Assembly (NCBI GenBank): GCA_016508695.1
Contig: VNKQ01000021.1
Coordinates: 236,313-300,312 of the forward strand
DNA: 64,000 nt
From: Hyphodiscus hymeniophilus
Taxonomy: Eukaryota > Ascomycota > Leotiomycetes > Helotiales > Hyphodiscaceae
Reading direction: 5' to 3'
The translations under genes and the position numbers were made by a program. The notes under the pieces were generated by a model. It was not told where the DNA came from. It saw nothing but the letters and a program-made list of their open reading frames with translations, and did not search any database. Positions 35,721 through 47,430 of this stretch are shown piece by piece (position 1 is the stretch's first letter; the number at the start of each line of letters is the position of its first letter).

Positions 35721-37507
35721 TTAGATTAATCAAGGTTTATCTTAGCTTAATTTCTAATATTTAGATTATCTATAAATTAACTTAAGTTAATTACTATATA
35801 GTAGCCCCCTAAGTATATTAACTTAAAGTTGAGCTATTTTAACTCTACTCATAAGTACATTAACTCTTAGGGGGTATACTTAGAAACCGTTTATAATTAG
35901 AAATACTTTCTCTATTAAAACATAATGGGTTAAAGTTAGTACTACTAGTTAGAGTTAGTTCCGGGGGGTTAGAGGGTAGTAAAAGCCCTCTGCATAAGGA
36001 TATTTTTTATAGGTATATTATATTTTATAATTATATTTGGTTATATTTTAGAAAGAATATTAAAGATAGGTAATTATAATAGTTTCAATATTTCTATAGA
36101 GGCACTAATTTCTTACTATACTATAGTGTATATTACTAATAAGGACTAGTAGAGTTAAAGTAACTAGGAGTAAAGTTAAAATCAAAATAACTTAATTCCT
36201 AACTGATTATAATCCAGATTAAATTATATTCTTTATCTTATATAAACCCTTAAGAGGTTTTATTATTATAACCTTAATTTTAACCTCTTATATTACTTCT
36301 TCTTATAATATATTAAGTAGGTTATTTAAAGATTATAAAAGCTAAGAAAAAGGGGAGTAGATTTAAAGGCTAAGAGTAATTAAACACTTAATTTAATATT
36401 ATATATATACTTTTCTTAGTATATTATAGGGTTTACTTTTCTTATATATTTATATAAGATTAAAAATAAGTCTTAAAATCTTTAATATAAACAGGGGATT
36501 AAGAGTATTAATTATAGGCCTATTATAATATTAATAACAATATATATTAGTTAATAAGATTACTTTCTTATTAGATTTATACTTCTAAGTTGTATAATTA
36601 TAACGTAAGCTAAATAATTATTAAATCATATATTAATAATTAAAAAGAAAAAGGGATTATAAGTATTTAATAATTCTATTTTAAAGGCTAATGTAAAGTT
36701 AAGAATAATAAGAATATATTAATATTTAGTAAGATATACAATTTAGTCTTGCTTATATATATAAATTATTATAATAAAGTAAAGAGATTAAGTATACCCT
36801 TTAAAAGTTATTTTAATTAAAAGTTAAGTTATTATAACCTGTTCTTAACTAATATATCTCTTTATTATCCGCTTAATTATTAGAGTAATAAAACTCTATT
36901 AGTCTAGACTTAAATAAATAATAAAGACTCGCCTAATTAATAATCTAGGTTACTTAAGAATTATAAGGGTTAAAAAGAGAGAATAATTTAAAGGCTAAGA
37001 GTAATTACTACTAAGTACTTACTTAGGGGCGCTTAGCTAAGGGTTTAATCCCTAGTTAATATCTGATCGATACCTGATTAAACTAGGTTTAAGGTTCCAA
37101 TCCGGTTCCAATCCGGTTCGGAACCGGTTCCAATTAGTTTCTAATTGGGTTCCAATCCGGTTCCGACAGGGTTCCGGTTAGGTTCTAGGTTCCGACCAGG
37201 TTCCGACTAGGTTCCGACCAGGTTCGGAACCGGTTCTAAACTAGTTCCAAACTAGCTTAAATATTAATATTATAAAAATGATTACTAATAGTGCTTAGTC
37301 AGCCGGCTAAACCTCGGCTAAACTCGGGTAACCCGGGTAAACTTCGGGTAAACTTCGTTTAAAAATTTAAGGTTTCACTTAAAAATTTAAAGTTTTAAGA
37401 CTTCGCTTAGGCTTTAACTCGCGTAATATTAACGCTAAAAAGCTAAAAATAGTAAAACCACATGATTTAGGCCGATATTATTATATGGGCGGTCCTTACT
37501 CGCTTAA
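35388..37507. mobile_element. Candidate inverted-repeat DNA element, RIP-degraded
   Basis: TTAAGCGAGTA followed by CGCCCA near 35388-35412 reappears inverted at the other end (TGGGCGGTCCTTACTCGCTTAA, about 37486-37507). Similarity continues inward in patches (AAGCGAA...TTTAAACTTTAAAACTT at about 35492-35516 against its complement near 37375-37415). The ends are therefore roughly 130-base imperfect terminal inverted repeats around about 1.8 kb of AT-rich sequence. No transposase can be read. The class could be Tc1/mariner-like or a MITE-like derivative (inference). Confidence 0.45.
37085..37255. repeat. GGTTCC minisatellite
   Basis: About fifteen copies of an 8-12 base unit built on GGTTCC (variants GGTTCCAATCC, GGTTCCGACCA, GGTTCCGACTA), with internal palindromes such as GGTTCGGAACC. 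It is much more GC-rich than the surrounding block. A second short array of GGGTAAAC/CTCGGGTAAC units follows near 37310-37355. Confidence 0.75.
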
Positions 37508-37561
37508 TTATCACTATTGATGAGGGGAATTACTTAAAGGATTATTTTTATTTTTTTAATA

Positions 37562-37843
37562 TTATAAGACTACTAGTAGCTTTATTCTTCCAGAACAAAT
37601 TGCATCTAGATAGGAAGGGGAAATGTAGTGAACATGACTTACTACATTGATCTCTCTATCCATATAGCCTCCGACACATGAGAGCCCAGCTCCTCTAAAG
37701 CCACGCCACTCACATGTACCCATGGTGCCGCCATTAGCACAGCACAGACTCTCGGTTTGACCTGATGTACATCGTTCCTTCGTTGATACTTGGCCAGGTT
37801 GACCATTCATTGTCAATACTTCAGTCGTTCCTGACACAGTCAC
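37562..37843 (-). pseudogene. Cys-rich extracellular-type fragment
   Basis: An open minus-strand segment (continuing openly upstream to about 37860) contains CTSGQTESLCC, GTCEWRGFRGAGLSC and GGYMDREINV. The CC...GTCxWRG...C spacing resembles the Cys-rich part that follows LysM/chitin-binding modules in fungal class V (killer-like) chitinases, but this is only a resemblance. No start codon with signal peptide and no catalytic domain are visible, and the 3' end runs into the AT-rich block. Treated as a gene fragment. Confidence 0.3.
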
Positions 37844-38188
37844 CCGTGTAGCAAACAGTTGAAGCTAATTGATCTTGGGAACCCTGGGTCGCAATAGAAT
37901 TGCTGCATTGTCGAGGCACTAGATGAAGATGTTATCCCAGGGATTTCGCTTAAGCCTGTTTGGCTCTTTTGGTCCAAGCCCAGACTATGAGACCACCCAA
38001 GCAGCGCCCGTTGGCAAAGTCTTGCTTTTTGACAAAAACGCCTGAGTCGTCAAAGGACACCCATTACCTGCTGTCGCAGGTAATCCCTATGGTATAGAGA
38101 GTTTCCACTTTTTAGGTAGATAAGTATATACATTTTACAGCAGTTGTAGTGTCTGGACAGGTGTAAGATTATTTTCAGTGATAATGCT

Positions 38189-38410
38189 TTGGATCTCTTG
38201 GTTATTCCATCTACAACGCAGTCTGGTATCGTTTCGAACTGTGTCGTGTATGCTGTGGCGCCGAGCGGGTCGTACTGCGGTTTAGTCGCGCAGGATGAAG
38301 GGATCTCGACAGCAGATTTGTATGAATGGATTACCGTGCTGGGGACCAATGGGACTATATGTGGTACGGAGTTCTTTGCGATCTACTATTACTGTATTGG
38401 TGTGAGCTGA
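38189..38410 (+). pseudogene. LysM-domain fragment
   Basis: The frame ends with one LysM-like module: GIVSNCVVYAVAPSGSYCGL, then EGISTADLYEWITVLG, then CGTEFFAIYYYCIGVS before the TGA. Fungal LysM units share the C..(I/L)A...GIS..DFYxWN.....C..LWxxYYVCVGV layout. Intact proteins bind chitin or its oligomers, in secreted effectors or in chitinases. No signal peptide, upstream module or splice-supported 5' exon is visible, so this looks like the truncated 3' end of a larger gene. It lies 350 bases from an oppositely oriented Cys-rich fragment. Confidence 0.55.
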
Positions 38411-38544
38411 GGGATAAGTGTATACTTTGGAGATGTGACGTAGATATATACTAGGAAGTGAATGAGTAATAGACATTTATGAAGATGCATGTCACATTGA
38501 GGCGCGCCAGAATATGACGGCATATCAGGTAGCTAGCTTCTTTT

Positions 38545-40895
38545 TTACTTTAATATTGTTCTTGCAAACATAATATCCTTCATCTTGATTAGTTTAGCCA
38601 TTGTCTTATCATCGATCGATCCCTTCTGGCGTAGCTGAAAAATGTCGTCCATATCAATACTATTGCTACTAGTTTGCACCTCGAAACTATTATGGCCAAT
38701 AGTATTGCGATTATTGGACTCGCGGTCATATTCAGTAACTCCTGCTAAAGAACCCGGGTCGGAATGTTCACCCCTATGATAAGAGTGAATTATAAAGCCT
38801 GGCGCCGTAGGTTTTCGAGAAGGTCTATTGGTTTTGGCACCACCAATACTAATGCCCCGCAAGCTTGGTTTTCGAGATGACCCGAGCTGGCCCATCTCTT
38901 GATGAGTAGGTTGTTCGATTCTGGATGAAGTACCAGTAGTGCCCCAACGAGACTTTGACGATGCGCCACGCTCCCTAATGACCGGCTTCTGCGAATTGCG
39001 TCTGGGATTGAAAACCGAGGAGGAAGTGAGTGATAGTGGTCCCTTAGTATTGCTCTCGAATCCCTTAGATGCACGTCGGGAATGTCGAGAAGCTGAACCC
39101 TGCTCTTCACAACTCTCTTGCGCTTCAGACTATTCCTGGGACGTAGGTTTGCTATGAGCAGAGTTATTTGAATACTGGGACCGTTGTGCCCACTTTCTTG
39201 GACTAGTTGGAACCCCAATCCCAAGCTGGGACCCAGGCCCGCCAGGTATTGTAAGTCGAGGCCAAGGACGACCGTCATAGGTTGTAGAGCTCGTTATTGA
39301 GAGGCGATCGAAGAGTCTGCTGCTTAATTAGATCTTAACCGTCAAGGAGGCGGAGACTGCTTACAATTCATTGGGCTGAGGTGTTCCATTAACCTCTTTC
39401 GTGGGGCATTGTAATGTGGTCAATAGATCGAGTCTTGCACCGGACGAGAAGTCGTGTTCGGATTGAGATTGAAGGGACGTTGCATGACGCGAGGTGTTCC
39501 GCAGATTATGTGCAGAATCTAAGTGTGGTATAGAATGGAAAAACTTCCGAGCCAGTGATTTTGAGGCTGATTGCGTGGCAGAAGACTTAGTAATGACATT
39601 ACTATTAGGGTCGACGTTGTCCTCTTCATGAGACGTGATTTGACTTCGAACAGGTGGGTTTATTCTGCCTCAATTAGGATATTGATGAAAAACAAAGAGT
39701 AGCAATGGATACTTACCTCTTAGCCATTGCTTGCCCTTCCGAGACGTTTTGTGTAGTAGCTGCAATGCACTTAGACTCTCGAATCTCAAGAATACGCTGA
39801 CGTTCCGCCAGCTTGCGGGCCTCCTCTTCTAGAGTTGACCGGATTCTATTAAGATCTCCTGTCTGGCGGCGTTCTCTCTCAATGAGTATAGCTTCGTCTT
39901 GCTGTAACTGGGTTCGCAACATGTCAAGATCTCGTGCACGTTGAAGATCTTGCTCAATAAGCTGGGCTTTTTCCGTTTCTAATAAGCACACTATATGCTG
40001 ATACTTATCGCTTACTTGGCTTTTGACATTTAGTGTGTGTTGTAAATCAAGCTGAGCTCGCTCTCTAAGCATCACTTGCAGCTGCTCAAATTGAGTTCTC
40101 GCCGTCTGTACATCGTGGTGGAAAGCCACCCTTCTCTTGTCAAGATTTCGACGGTTATTCTCCAATACCGTGCTTATGTGTCGATAAATATATCCGTACT
40201 TACTAAGAAGGCTTTCGACGGCCACTCGATCATTAGCAATATACGGCCTTTGATTAAAGGTTAGATCCGCCTCCAATGATTGTGTAACGGATTTGAACGA
40301 CGGGAAGGGAATAGTGCGCCCAACTTTAGTTGCCAAGGGGCGGGTATCTGCTTCAAAGACATCTTCCACCTCCGTATTAAGAGGGCTGGAGATATTGATT
40401 AGCCCAGAATAAGCGTAAACGGTGGGAGCTTACACTTCGGCTATCTTATCGGACCCTTTATTAGACAACGAAATATACGGTTGTTCCATCGATTTAATGT
40501 AGTTCTTCACGACTTGAGTAGCAATCTTCACAGCTAGAAGAGCTACAATAGATTCTCCTCTGTTGTTACTGAGACGTTCGAGAACTCTTGGATCCCCAAG
40601 GCCGATTTTGTTGTATGCCCAAGTACAGTCATATGCCGCCACTAATTTGGGAAGAGGCTTCTTCCCTGGAGGTGTTGTCCGCCCCAGTAGCACCTGGAAT
40701 TCCGGGTCCTTGTAAATTTCTTGAAAAACCTTCCTTGCTTGAGGGGTCCAATTCGAGTGAGTACTTGAGCAAAAGTCACCCACGTTAACACCGAATATTC
40801 TCTGATTTGGTTAGTTAAGAATTGCAAAGTTAGCAAAAACACAAAAGACCCACGATATCTTCCACATTGGTACTATCTACTATAGCTCTTGGCAT
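38545..40895 (-). pseudogene. Coiled-coil hypothetical protein with a single premature stop
   Basis: Five exons by splice sites and frame: 40895-40854, 40801-40434, 40385-39717, 39664-39365 and 39319-38545. The donors are GTGGGT, GTAAGC, GTAAGT and GTAAGC, and the total is 718 codons. One in-frame TAG at 39132-39130 (after ...KPTSQE) interrupts an otherwise open frame that continues 195 codons to the TAA at 38545. The N-terminal domain has NWTPQARKVFQEIYKDPEFQ and DCTWAYNKIGLGDPRVLE. Exon 3 is a long coiled coil (RRNLDKRRVAFHHDVQTAR, then many E/Q/R/L heptads, residues about 190-350). The C-terminal part is Ser/Arg-rich and disordered, ending in a short acidic helix. Family not recognised. 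Without the second half the protein would still contain the coiled coil, so it may be functional when truncated. Confidence 0.6.
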
Positions 40896-43800
40896 GTTGG
40901 CATTATTTAGTGCCGAGCCGCTGGCAGTGAAAAACAGATCTGAGTGCGAATTCAGGTGGAAAAAGCCTGGATAGGCAGAAGCCTAAAATATTTCTTTCTG
41001 TACCAATGGCGGATGCCAACTGAGCGTATATCTCGTTGGCACAGTTCAGACTGAGGTTAAACTCCACGTGCAGCGAGAGAGGTTAATGATGAATGGACGA
41101 ATTTTCCGCCAACCCCTTTTGGCAGCTTCTGTGCTGTGACAGCTTCTGGGCATTTTTACAACGTCCCAACGTCCTAATGTCTCAGCCTCCCAGCCTCCCA
41201 GCTTTCTAACCTTCTAGCCTTCCACTCTCTCAGCAAAGCGGACTGCAGATAGTAGATCCAGCGCAATCCAACTGTATGGAGGACGTGCCACTGCTGAAAC
41301 GCGGCGTTTGGTAAAACTCTGTTCGAATCTGATGAAAAATCCAATGTGGCGTTGTCGTTTGTCAAGGCCTTTTCGATAATAACAGATCCGATGAAAGATA
41401 TGCCATGGAAACTGCTGCTGACATGAGCTCCAGGGACGCACTAGCCTTACCAAACAAATATCGCACTGACCTAAGTGGGCCTCGATTTGATTGATTCACT
41501 GAGGTACAGGTCAAGATGATGAGCCACCTGAATGAAGCCATTCCCCCTTTGATGAGACACTGTCTATCGATAATTTTGATACGGCCTGTTGCTTTTCCTC
41601 CTGGCGTAAGACTACGGGGCAAAGCTGTCTCGGGTGAGAAGCAGATATTTGGTGCCATTTCGGGTTCACGGATGTAGGTAGCCAGGATGCAATGGTTCTG
41701 CATCCGTGATAATCTAATCACTACGCAAACCGAGTGATTCGGCAATAGTGTTGAATATGTGGACCACTGCCAAAGAAATTTGCGCCCACCCCACAAGAAA
41801 GCATTACCGTACAATTCGATCAGATGTTCAAGTGCTAGAATCTGTGAGACTTTATTCACCCATTGACTCTTGTGCCTTTTAACTTACTGGCAAAAATGCT
41901 TTTGCGTCACAGACTAGAAGAGGAATATCCTACAGTACCCCACATGTTCGGAACTACCCCGCCACTTCACTGGCGACACCCGCAACGGCTGTGCCGTTCA
42001 TCTCTACTTCTCGGCAATATCCGAAACACAGACTCTGTGAGAGACATATTCCCCAGTCTCGGCCAAATGTGCTTGCGGTTCACTGCATCTTATCCTAGAA
42101 GGTCATATTTATTGAATAATACGACTGAGCGGTTACTTCCACTACAGCCAATGGCGCCGTGATGGAAATCACCGTATCAAGTGCGTTTGGTATGCAGACT
42201 CTAGGGAATTTGCATCGACTAAGAAACCTCCAAGAATCGCTCTTTACGTAACTGATACTGCCATTTCGAGGCTCAGGTACGGGGACACGGCCTTGAGTTG
42301 GCGACAGCAGTTCTCACGCGCAAGGAAACCTAAGGGCCAAAGGTGCGGAGAGGTGCATGGACTGCGGACAAGTAAAGCAATCAGTATCTCACGAAGGTAG
42401 GTAGGAGCAAAAATGACAAATGCCTTCAGGTGATCGGGTACTTGCCAGTAACCTTGCACTTCTCATGAAACAAGATAAATGGAAATATGATGGCTGGAAA
42501 ACCATGTTGCGTTTGAAGGCATCTTTGGAACCATGGATAGGCAGAAAATATGGATCTGAGCAAGGATTCAATCTTCATTATTGAGTATTGGACAATTTGC
42601 CTTCCAAGCACTCGTCTTTCAAGCCCATGACATCTTCTCAATGGACAACGCAAATCATATCTTTGACTGTCAACGACAGTTTGAGGTTCGTTTGTAGGCT
42701 TCACGAGGCCGAGAAATAAGTGGTAAGTGCCTGTCTACCCATGCAAAGTGAGCCACTAATCCCTGGCTTCAACGCATCACCGAAGCTGCTGTTGCAGGCT
42801 TTGGATGTTTGGGTCGGGGACCTGGCACTGGCGTACACGGTGCAAGAGGGAGCGATGACAACCTCGGACCTGTTCTGAATAACTATCAGGAACGCCAATG
42901 ACCCTCTTTCCGCCTGTAGGTTTTCCCTGTGGCCTGACAATAAATGAGATGCCTACGCGACGCATGAATATCTCTGATACCTCAATGGGAACAATCCCCG
43001 AGAATAGACTGTCCCGTCAGTCGATCGATGGAAAACAACGCGCTTCGCCAATCAGTAGAGGATAGACACAACGATAAGTCTGCCACTTGCTAGTACGAAG
43101 GTCAGTCTTCGGAGGAGGACGCGCGTAGCTACAATTGAAACAGTCGTCGAGCCGTCGACAACGTGCTGAAATGTTGGACGCATTGTACGGACAGTCTGCT
43201 AGATCAACCAAGACAAGCACGAGGAGCTGCAAAGGCATTGCCAAGTCTTTACTGCAGTATGGACAGAAGCACAACAGCCAGCTCTGATATCACCTGTGAT
43301 CCAGAGGATGAGTCGCCGGGTCGAGCATATCAATAGAACGTGGGTGATTGTGTCCAAGGGACTCTGCATTGACACTCGGGTTGGCAAATTTCGATCCAGA
43401 GGCGTCTCATTCGTGTGAGATGGCTGGCCACACTGTTTGTGATCATGCTACCCCACTCCCTTGGTCTTAGCTGTTGATCATCGTCTATTTTTTTGCTCAT
43501 CTCTGCCACGAGCTCTTAAGGTATCGACAGGTACAAGAGTCAATTTCCCTGGTTTCCTGCAGAAGCTTTGGTGTAGCCGGGGCTTTTCCCCATCGGATTG
43601 CCGTTGTCTTCTGGTCATTGTTTCTTTTTCGCTGTCTTTACATCTCGATGCCATTACCTTAAATTCTCCTTAGCCATTCTGCGGGCTGAAACCTTGCGGA
43701 AAACTGTTGAACGCCTTGTCTGATGGAACTCAGTCAGCACAAATGAAATTATTCCTGAATCATCTTGACAAACTTTGTGACCTTCCATCTGTATGCGCGG

Positions 43801-45560
43801 TCCAATCCATCTGCAAGGGGGGACCTCTGAAAAACGTCCATTGCTCCTTCTTTACGTACACAAGAACATGTACAGCCTTGACAATAAAACTTCATTCAAG
43901 ATGTCTATAATACTTATTTTTCTTGGATATCTTGAAGATTACGACTCAAGCATAAGGCCATTAATTATCACGGTTACTAGACATTGACGTTACTATCGAT
44001 TCGCCTACACCACATACCAAATAATTACTCCCTTTGCCAAGCCATAGCCGGTATCTCTAAGGCCACATGCCCCTAGAAGGTCATTGTCTCGCCTTCCACC
44101 TTCATTCACTCAAAATAGCGAATCCGTCGGAGCAAGCTATGGTGTTCACTACCCAAGTGCTTCTCGACTAAACCACAAACAAAGAACACCCAGTTGGTGT
44201 TTTGGAGGGTTGTTGGTTACAAACTATTCCGAGAGGTCTTAAAGGAAGGGGTTCTGGAGGCTTGCAATTATAGATTCGTTCTACAGTTTGGAAGCACGAT
44301 CCGTCCTTGAGATTCTGAACCTCGAATGTTACTTAGAGAGTGTGCATCTATATCAATCCGCGCTCAGAAACATAGCTTTCTCGTGTGGGTTGATTCCTAC
44401 AGCACTCCGCATTTCATTCTGGTATTGCGTGTGCATGAGACTATATATCTCGATCTCCTCGCCGCTGCTTTTGTGTTGCTGGTAAAAATATTTTGGAGTG
44501 TGCTTTTTTTTTAATGCTGGCCTGGTCATTTGGGCAGCTTTCTCATGAGTTGCAGGCATTGTATCATTCTACGATATGCTTGGCTGGGAAAGAAGAGCTT
44601 TTCGCAGAATGGAAGTTCTAATAAGCCAATTGCTTCTCTTCTGACAGGCAGGGAAATGTCGAGGATCATGGCGAGACATAGCTCCAGATTGGTAGCACAC
44701 TGTAAATAGAGCTGAAAAATATCGGCCCGTCAAAACCTATCGCTCCTTTTTGTCCGTACCTGAAACCCCATTCAAGCACGGCAAAGCTCAAGGAGTGCTC
44801 AGTAAAGCTCCGACATAATTGACGGAAAAGCGCCTCTCAGTGGCGAGCCTCAAGACCAGGCGTCTGAATAACCCACCATGTAAGGCCGAGGCGGAAACAT
44901 CACACACGTTTGACCTTGGAGGCTTGAATTAGATTACCACATTAGGTAGACCTAAACTTGCGGTCTACAAGGAGCCTGGGGAAAATCCGTGTCTCCAGGG
45001 ACTAGAAACGTATATAGGTAGTTGTCACGCAGAGCAAGGGTTTGCTTTGATCAGAATCTGCATTGGAGTGATCGTTCGAAAAGTCCAATGCTTCAGAGGT
45101 GCGCAGTATTGTCACATGGACATTGCTCACTTGTCTTGTGCTTTTTTCGTATAGTGAGGCTGTCGGCGGCTAATATCGCCAGATATAATTGGTTTCTATA
45201 CTTTGGAACACAAGGCTTTCAACAACACCTCAGCTGAACCTAACAAGCAATTACGACTCGCCACTGATATGTGGTCGCAGAAATAGAACGCATACGACAC
45301 AGATGGAAGAGTTGGTAGATACTAGAGAGCATCATCATGTTCCATCTAAAAGAGGAAGAACTCGAGCCCTATGTCTACTCTCTCGATCTCAAAACTTCTC
45401 ACCAGCATTCATAATGCTGATAGTGAAGCTTGTCTGGGTGCCCATCCGTGGCACCAATTGAGCCAACACAACTCCTGGGTTGCCATCCGAGCTCAAAGCG
45501 GCAGTTCGGGGATGACAGTACGTATCCAGGCCCAATAGCTCATGGCGGGTAAACTCCAAT
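40896..45560. other. Long gene-poor stretch, nothing recognised
   Basis: About 4.7 kb of normal-composition DNA with many short ORFs in all frames (for example 41362-41859 and 43017-43274, minus). None has a known domain, signal peptide or splice-supported extension. Short CAGCCTCC and CCTTCTAG reiterations occur near 41180-41225. It may contain decayed genes that I cannot name. No RNA gene was recognised. Confidence 0.45.
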
Positions 45561-45599
45561 CTAAGTGGGTCTTAGCAATTCTGGGAGATCGTCTTCCGC

Positions 45600-45995
45600 A
45601 GAATCAATAGCTACGAAGAGGACGGCCAACGTTTAGAGTCCGAGACAATCCCCAGTTCAATGGACACCAGATTGAGATAATCCGCATGGGGTAACAACAG
45701 GTATCACTTCAATGATATTGGTCGTGGGATATACACTACCTGGTCCATGACGCAGATAGGGGATCTACGTGAGTTTTGGGGTGGCAAGGGGGCTTTTTTG
45801 TATTTGCTTCCTGGGGCGGTATTGTGCTAACCAAGTCCAGCATATCAAGCGGCGGAAGCCTTCGAAAGTTATAACACCTACTCCCACAACTGTCAACATT
45901 TCGCACAAAGCGTTCTTGACTTCATAGCTTCGAACGCGCCAGGTACCGTGTGGCAGGATCAGTCAGACATATCGACGGGAAATGGAGTGATTTAA
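45600..45995 (+). pseudogene. Fragment with an HNCQHFA motif (thiol-peptidase-like)
   Basis: The 3' part is a clear two-exon coding remnant. A segment reading FNDIGRGIYTTWSMTQIGDL joins across an intron (45769-45840, GTGAGT...TCCAG with GCTAAC branch) to PYQAAEAFESYNTYSHNCQHFAQ and ends at the TAA 45993-45995. HNCQHF is the kind of conserved His/Asn/Cys cluster found near catalytic residues in NlpC/PPPDE-like cysteine peptidases, but I cannot assign the family. Upstream, coding-like sequence (PQFNGHQIEIIRMG) is in a different frame and meets a TAA near 45690, so at least one frameshift or nonsense change is present. Confidence 0.4.
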
Positions 45996-46254
45996 ATGCA
46001 AATCCCCACTCTGAGACCCGTCTACTTAAGTACCACATAATCGCTACCCAACAAGTTTTGAATATTTATTGTCCTGACTTTTGAACTTACGCCTATGTCC
46101 TCACTCTTCGAGGTGTCTCTGGTATCATATCTTATTTCTTTGTCCGTTAATAACTTAATGCTTTGTCTATCTTGCCCAGCACTTGAGATTCTGCCTTCAA
46201 TGCCGTCTCCTAATCCAGTTCTCTCCCTCCTGCCAACTAATCTGGGAGCGGGAC

Positions 46255-46530
46255 CTACATAGGGCCGGTCGTTGTCCCTTTGTCCCGTGAGAGATAATTG
46301 TATCTGAGTTGTTCGCGAATCGTTCGCGATTTGGTTAGTAGTGGGTCTTTACTTTCCGCTCTTGAATTAATCGTTCTCGCTATTGCCTCCACCAGTTCAT
46401 AATCATCGGCAGTTATACTAGCATTCTTAATAATAAACCGCTGCACCTCAGCTTACAACTCGAACCCTTCTATTATATTACTGTATAGTTATTTTTGGAG
46501 ACGATATCTGATTTCTACCACGCGCGGCAT
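46255..46530 (-). pseudogene. Short decayed ORF with two TAA stops
   Basis: From the ATG at 46530 a 91-codon frame reads a charged, helical protein (YRLQK, IIEGFEL, AEVQRFIIKNASI, DDYELVEAIARTI) with TAA at 46491-46489 and 46455-46453. Both stops sit where Gln would suit, matching CAA-to-TAA changes. The family is not recognised; it could be a piece of a mobile element or of an orphan gene. Confidence 0.35.
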
Positions 46531-47430
46531 AGAGACTGTCAAAGTTTACTATCTCGGATGAAAAGCGCAAATTTCTTACCTGTCCTTTTATAGCCCGTTC
46601 TTGCACATGCGCCCGTTCCGAGTCCCTAATGTTATTGCTTGTATAGACGTTCTTGGTAGTACTTGATTCTGGGAGGAGGCCTTGCGAAAATGTAAGATAG
46701 GACCGATTTTCGATTCGATCGTCTTGGATGTGAAGTGTCTATATATGGGAATCTCTTTGCTCTCTTGTGTACTGTTAGATGAGCTTATTGTAGCCGGTCT
46801 CTAAATTGACATAAGATGTCGATGCTATAAGCCGGAAGGCTGCAATAACGTCGTCTGTCATGTCCTTTATCTACCTGACCCATTCCCGAGACTGTGGTGG
46901 GTCAACTCTCTCAGAACCAGAGGCGGCGCTATGATCAGCGTAATCAACATCACTCGAACCATCAGCACTTCTATCGCTAACCATTTCCTCGTTTCGAGCC
47001 ATGCTTTGAGGACGTAACAAGTGTTCGGCGCTGATCAGAGTGTGATACTGGCCAGTACGATCGGAGCTAGTGTGTGTGGAAGTTTGCGGCAGACATTTCT
47101 GGATATCTCTCGGCGAAGTTCCTTTGCCAGACTATTGTTCCGCAAGTCTGGGCTAATGGAGGAGGCGTTTACTTAGCCCAGTCAAGGGGACAGAACTAAC
47201 CCACAATAGCAGTTATAGATCGCATCTTGATATCCTTTAGGTCAATGTAGCAGAAGTCCACCTAAGAACCGGCCACCTTTCGTGACCCACAAAGTCCTCT
47301 AAGGCAAATTTCTCAGCTTTAAGATAAAACTAACTATACCTCTATTAGTAAACCTACGATTTCTTCGCCTCAATATCTCTGGAGCCAAGTCAATCTCATT
47401 TGTATTTCTCTGAACGAACCACCAAAAAAA
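46531..47430. other. Intergenic region, nothing recognised
   Basis: No ORF with motif or splice support was found between the decayed ORF and the ankyrin gene. It is the transition from the pseudogene-rich zone to the compact conserved gene cluster. Confidence 0.5.

Larger units (their letters stand above)
30366..37560. mobile_element. AT-rich RIP-degraded repeat block
   Basis: About 7.2 kb of nearly pure A/T with residual TTAATA and AATAAT strings and almost no long ORF. Decayed transposon coding can still be read in places (copia pol at 31.3-33.75 kb; inverted-repeat element at 35.4-37.5 kb). About 33.75-35.25 kb is also degenerate and may belong to a third element; I cannot name it. A T run is at 35334-35352. 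The one apparent gene-length ORF (31176-31382, minus) is chance in AT-rich DNA. Confidence 0.85.
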
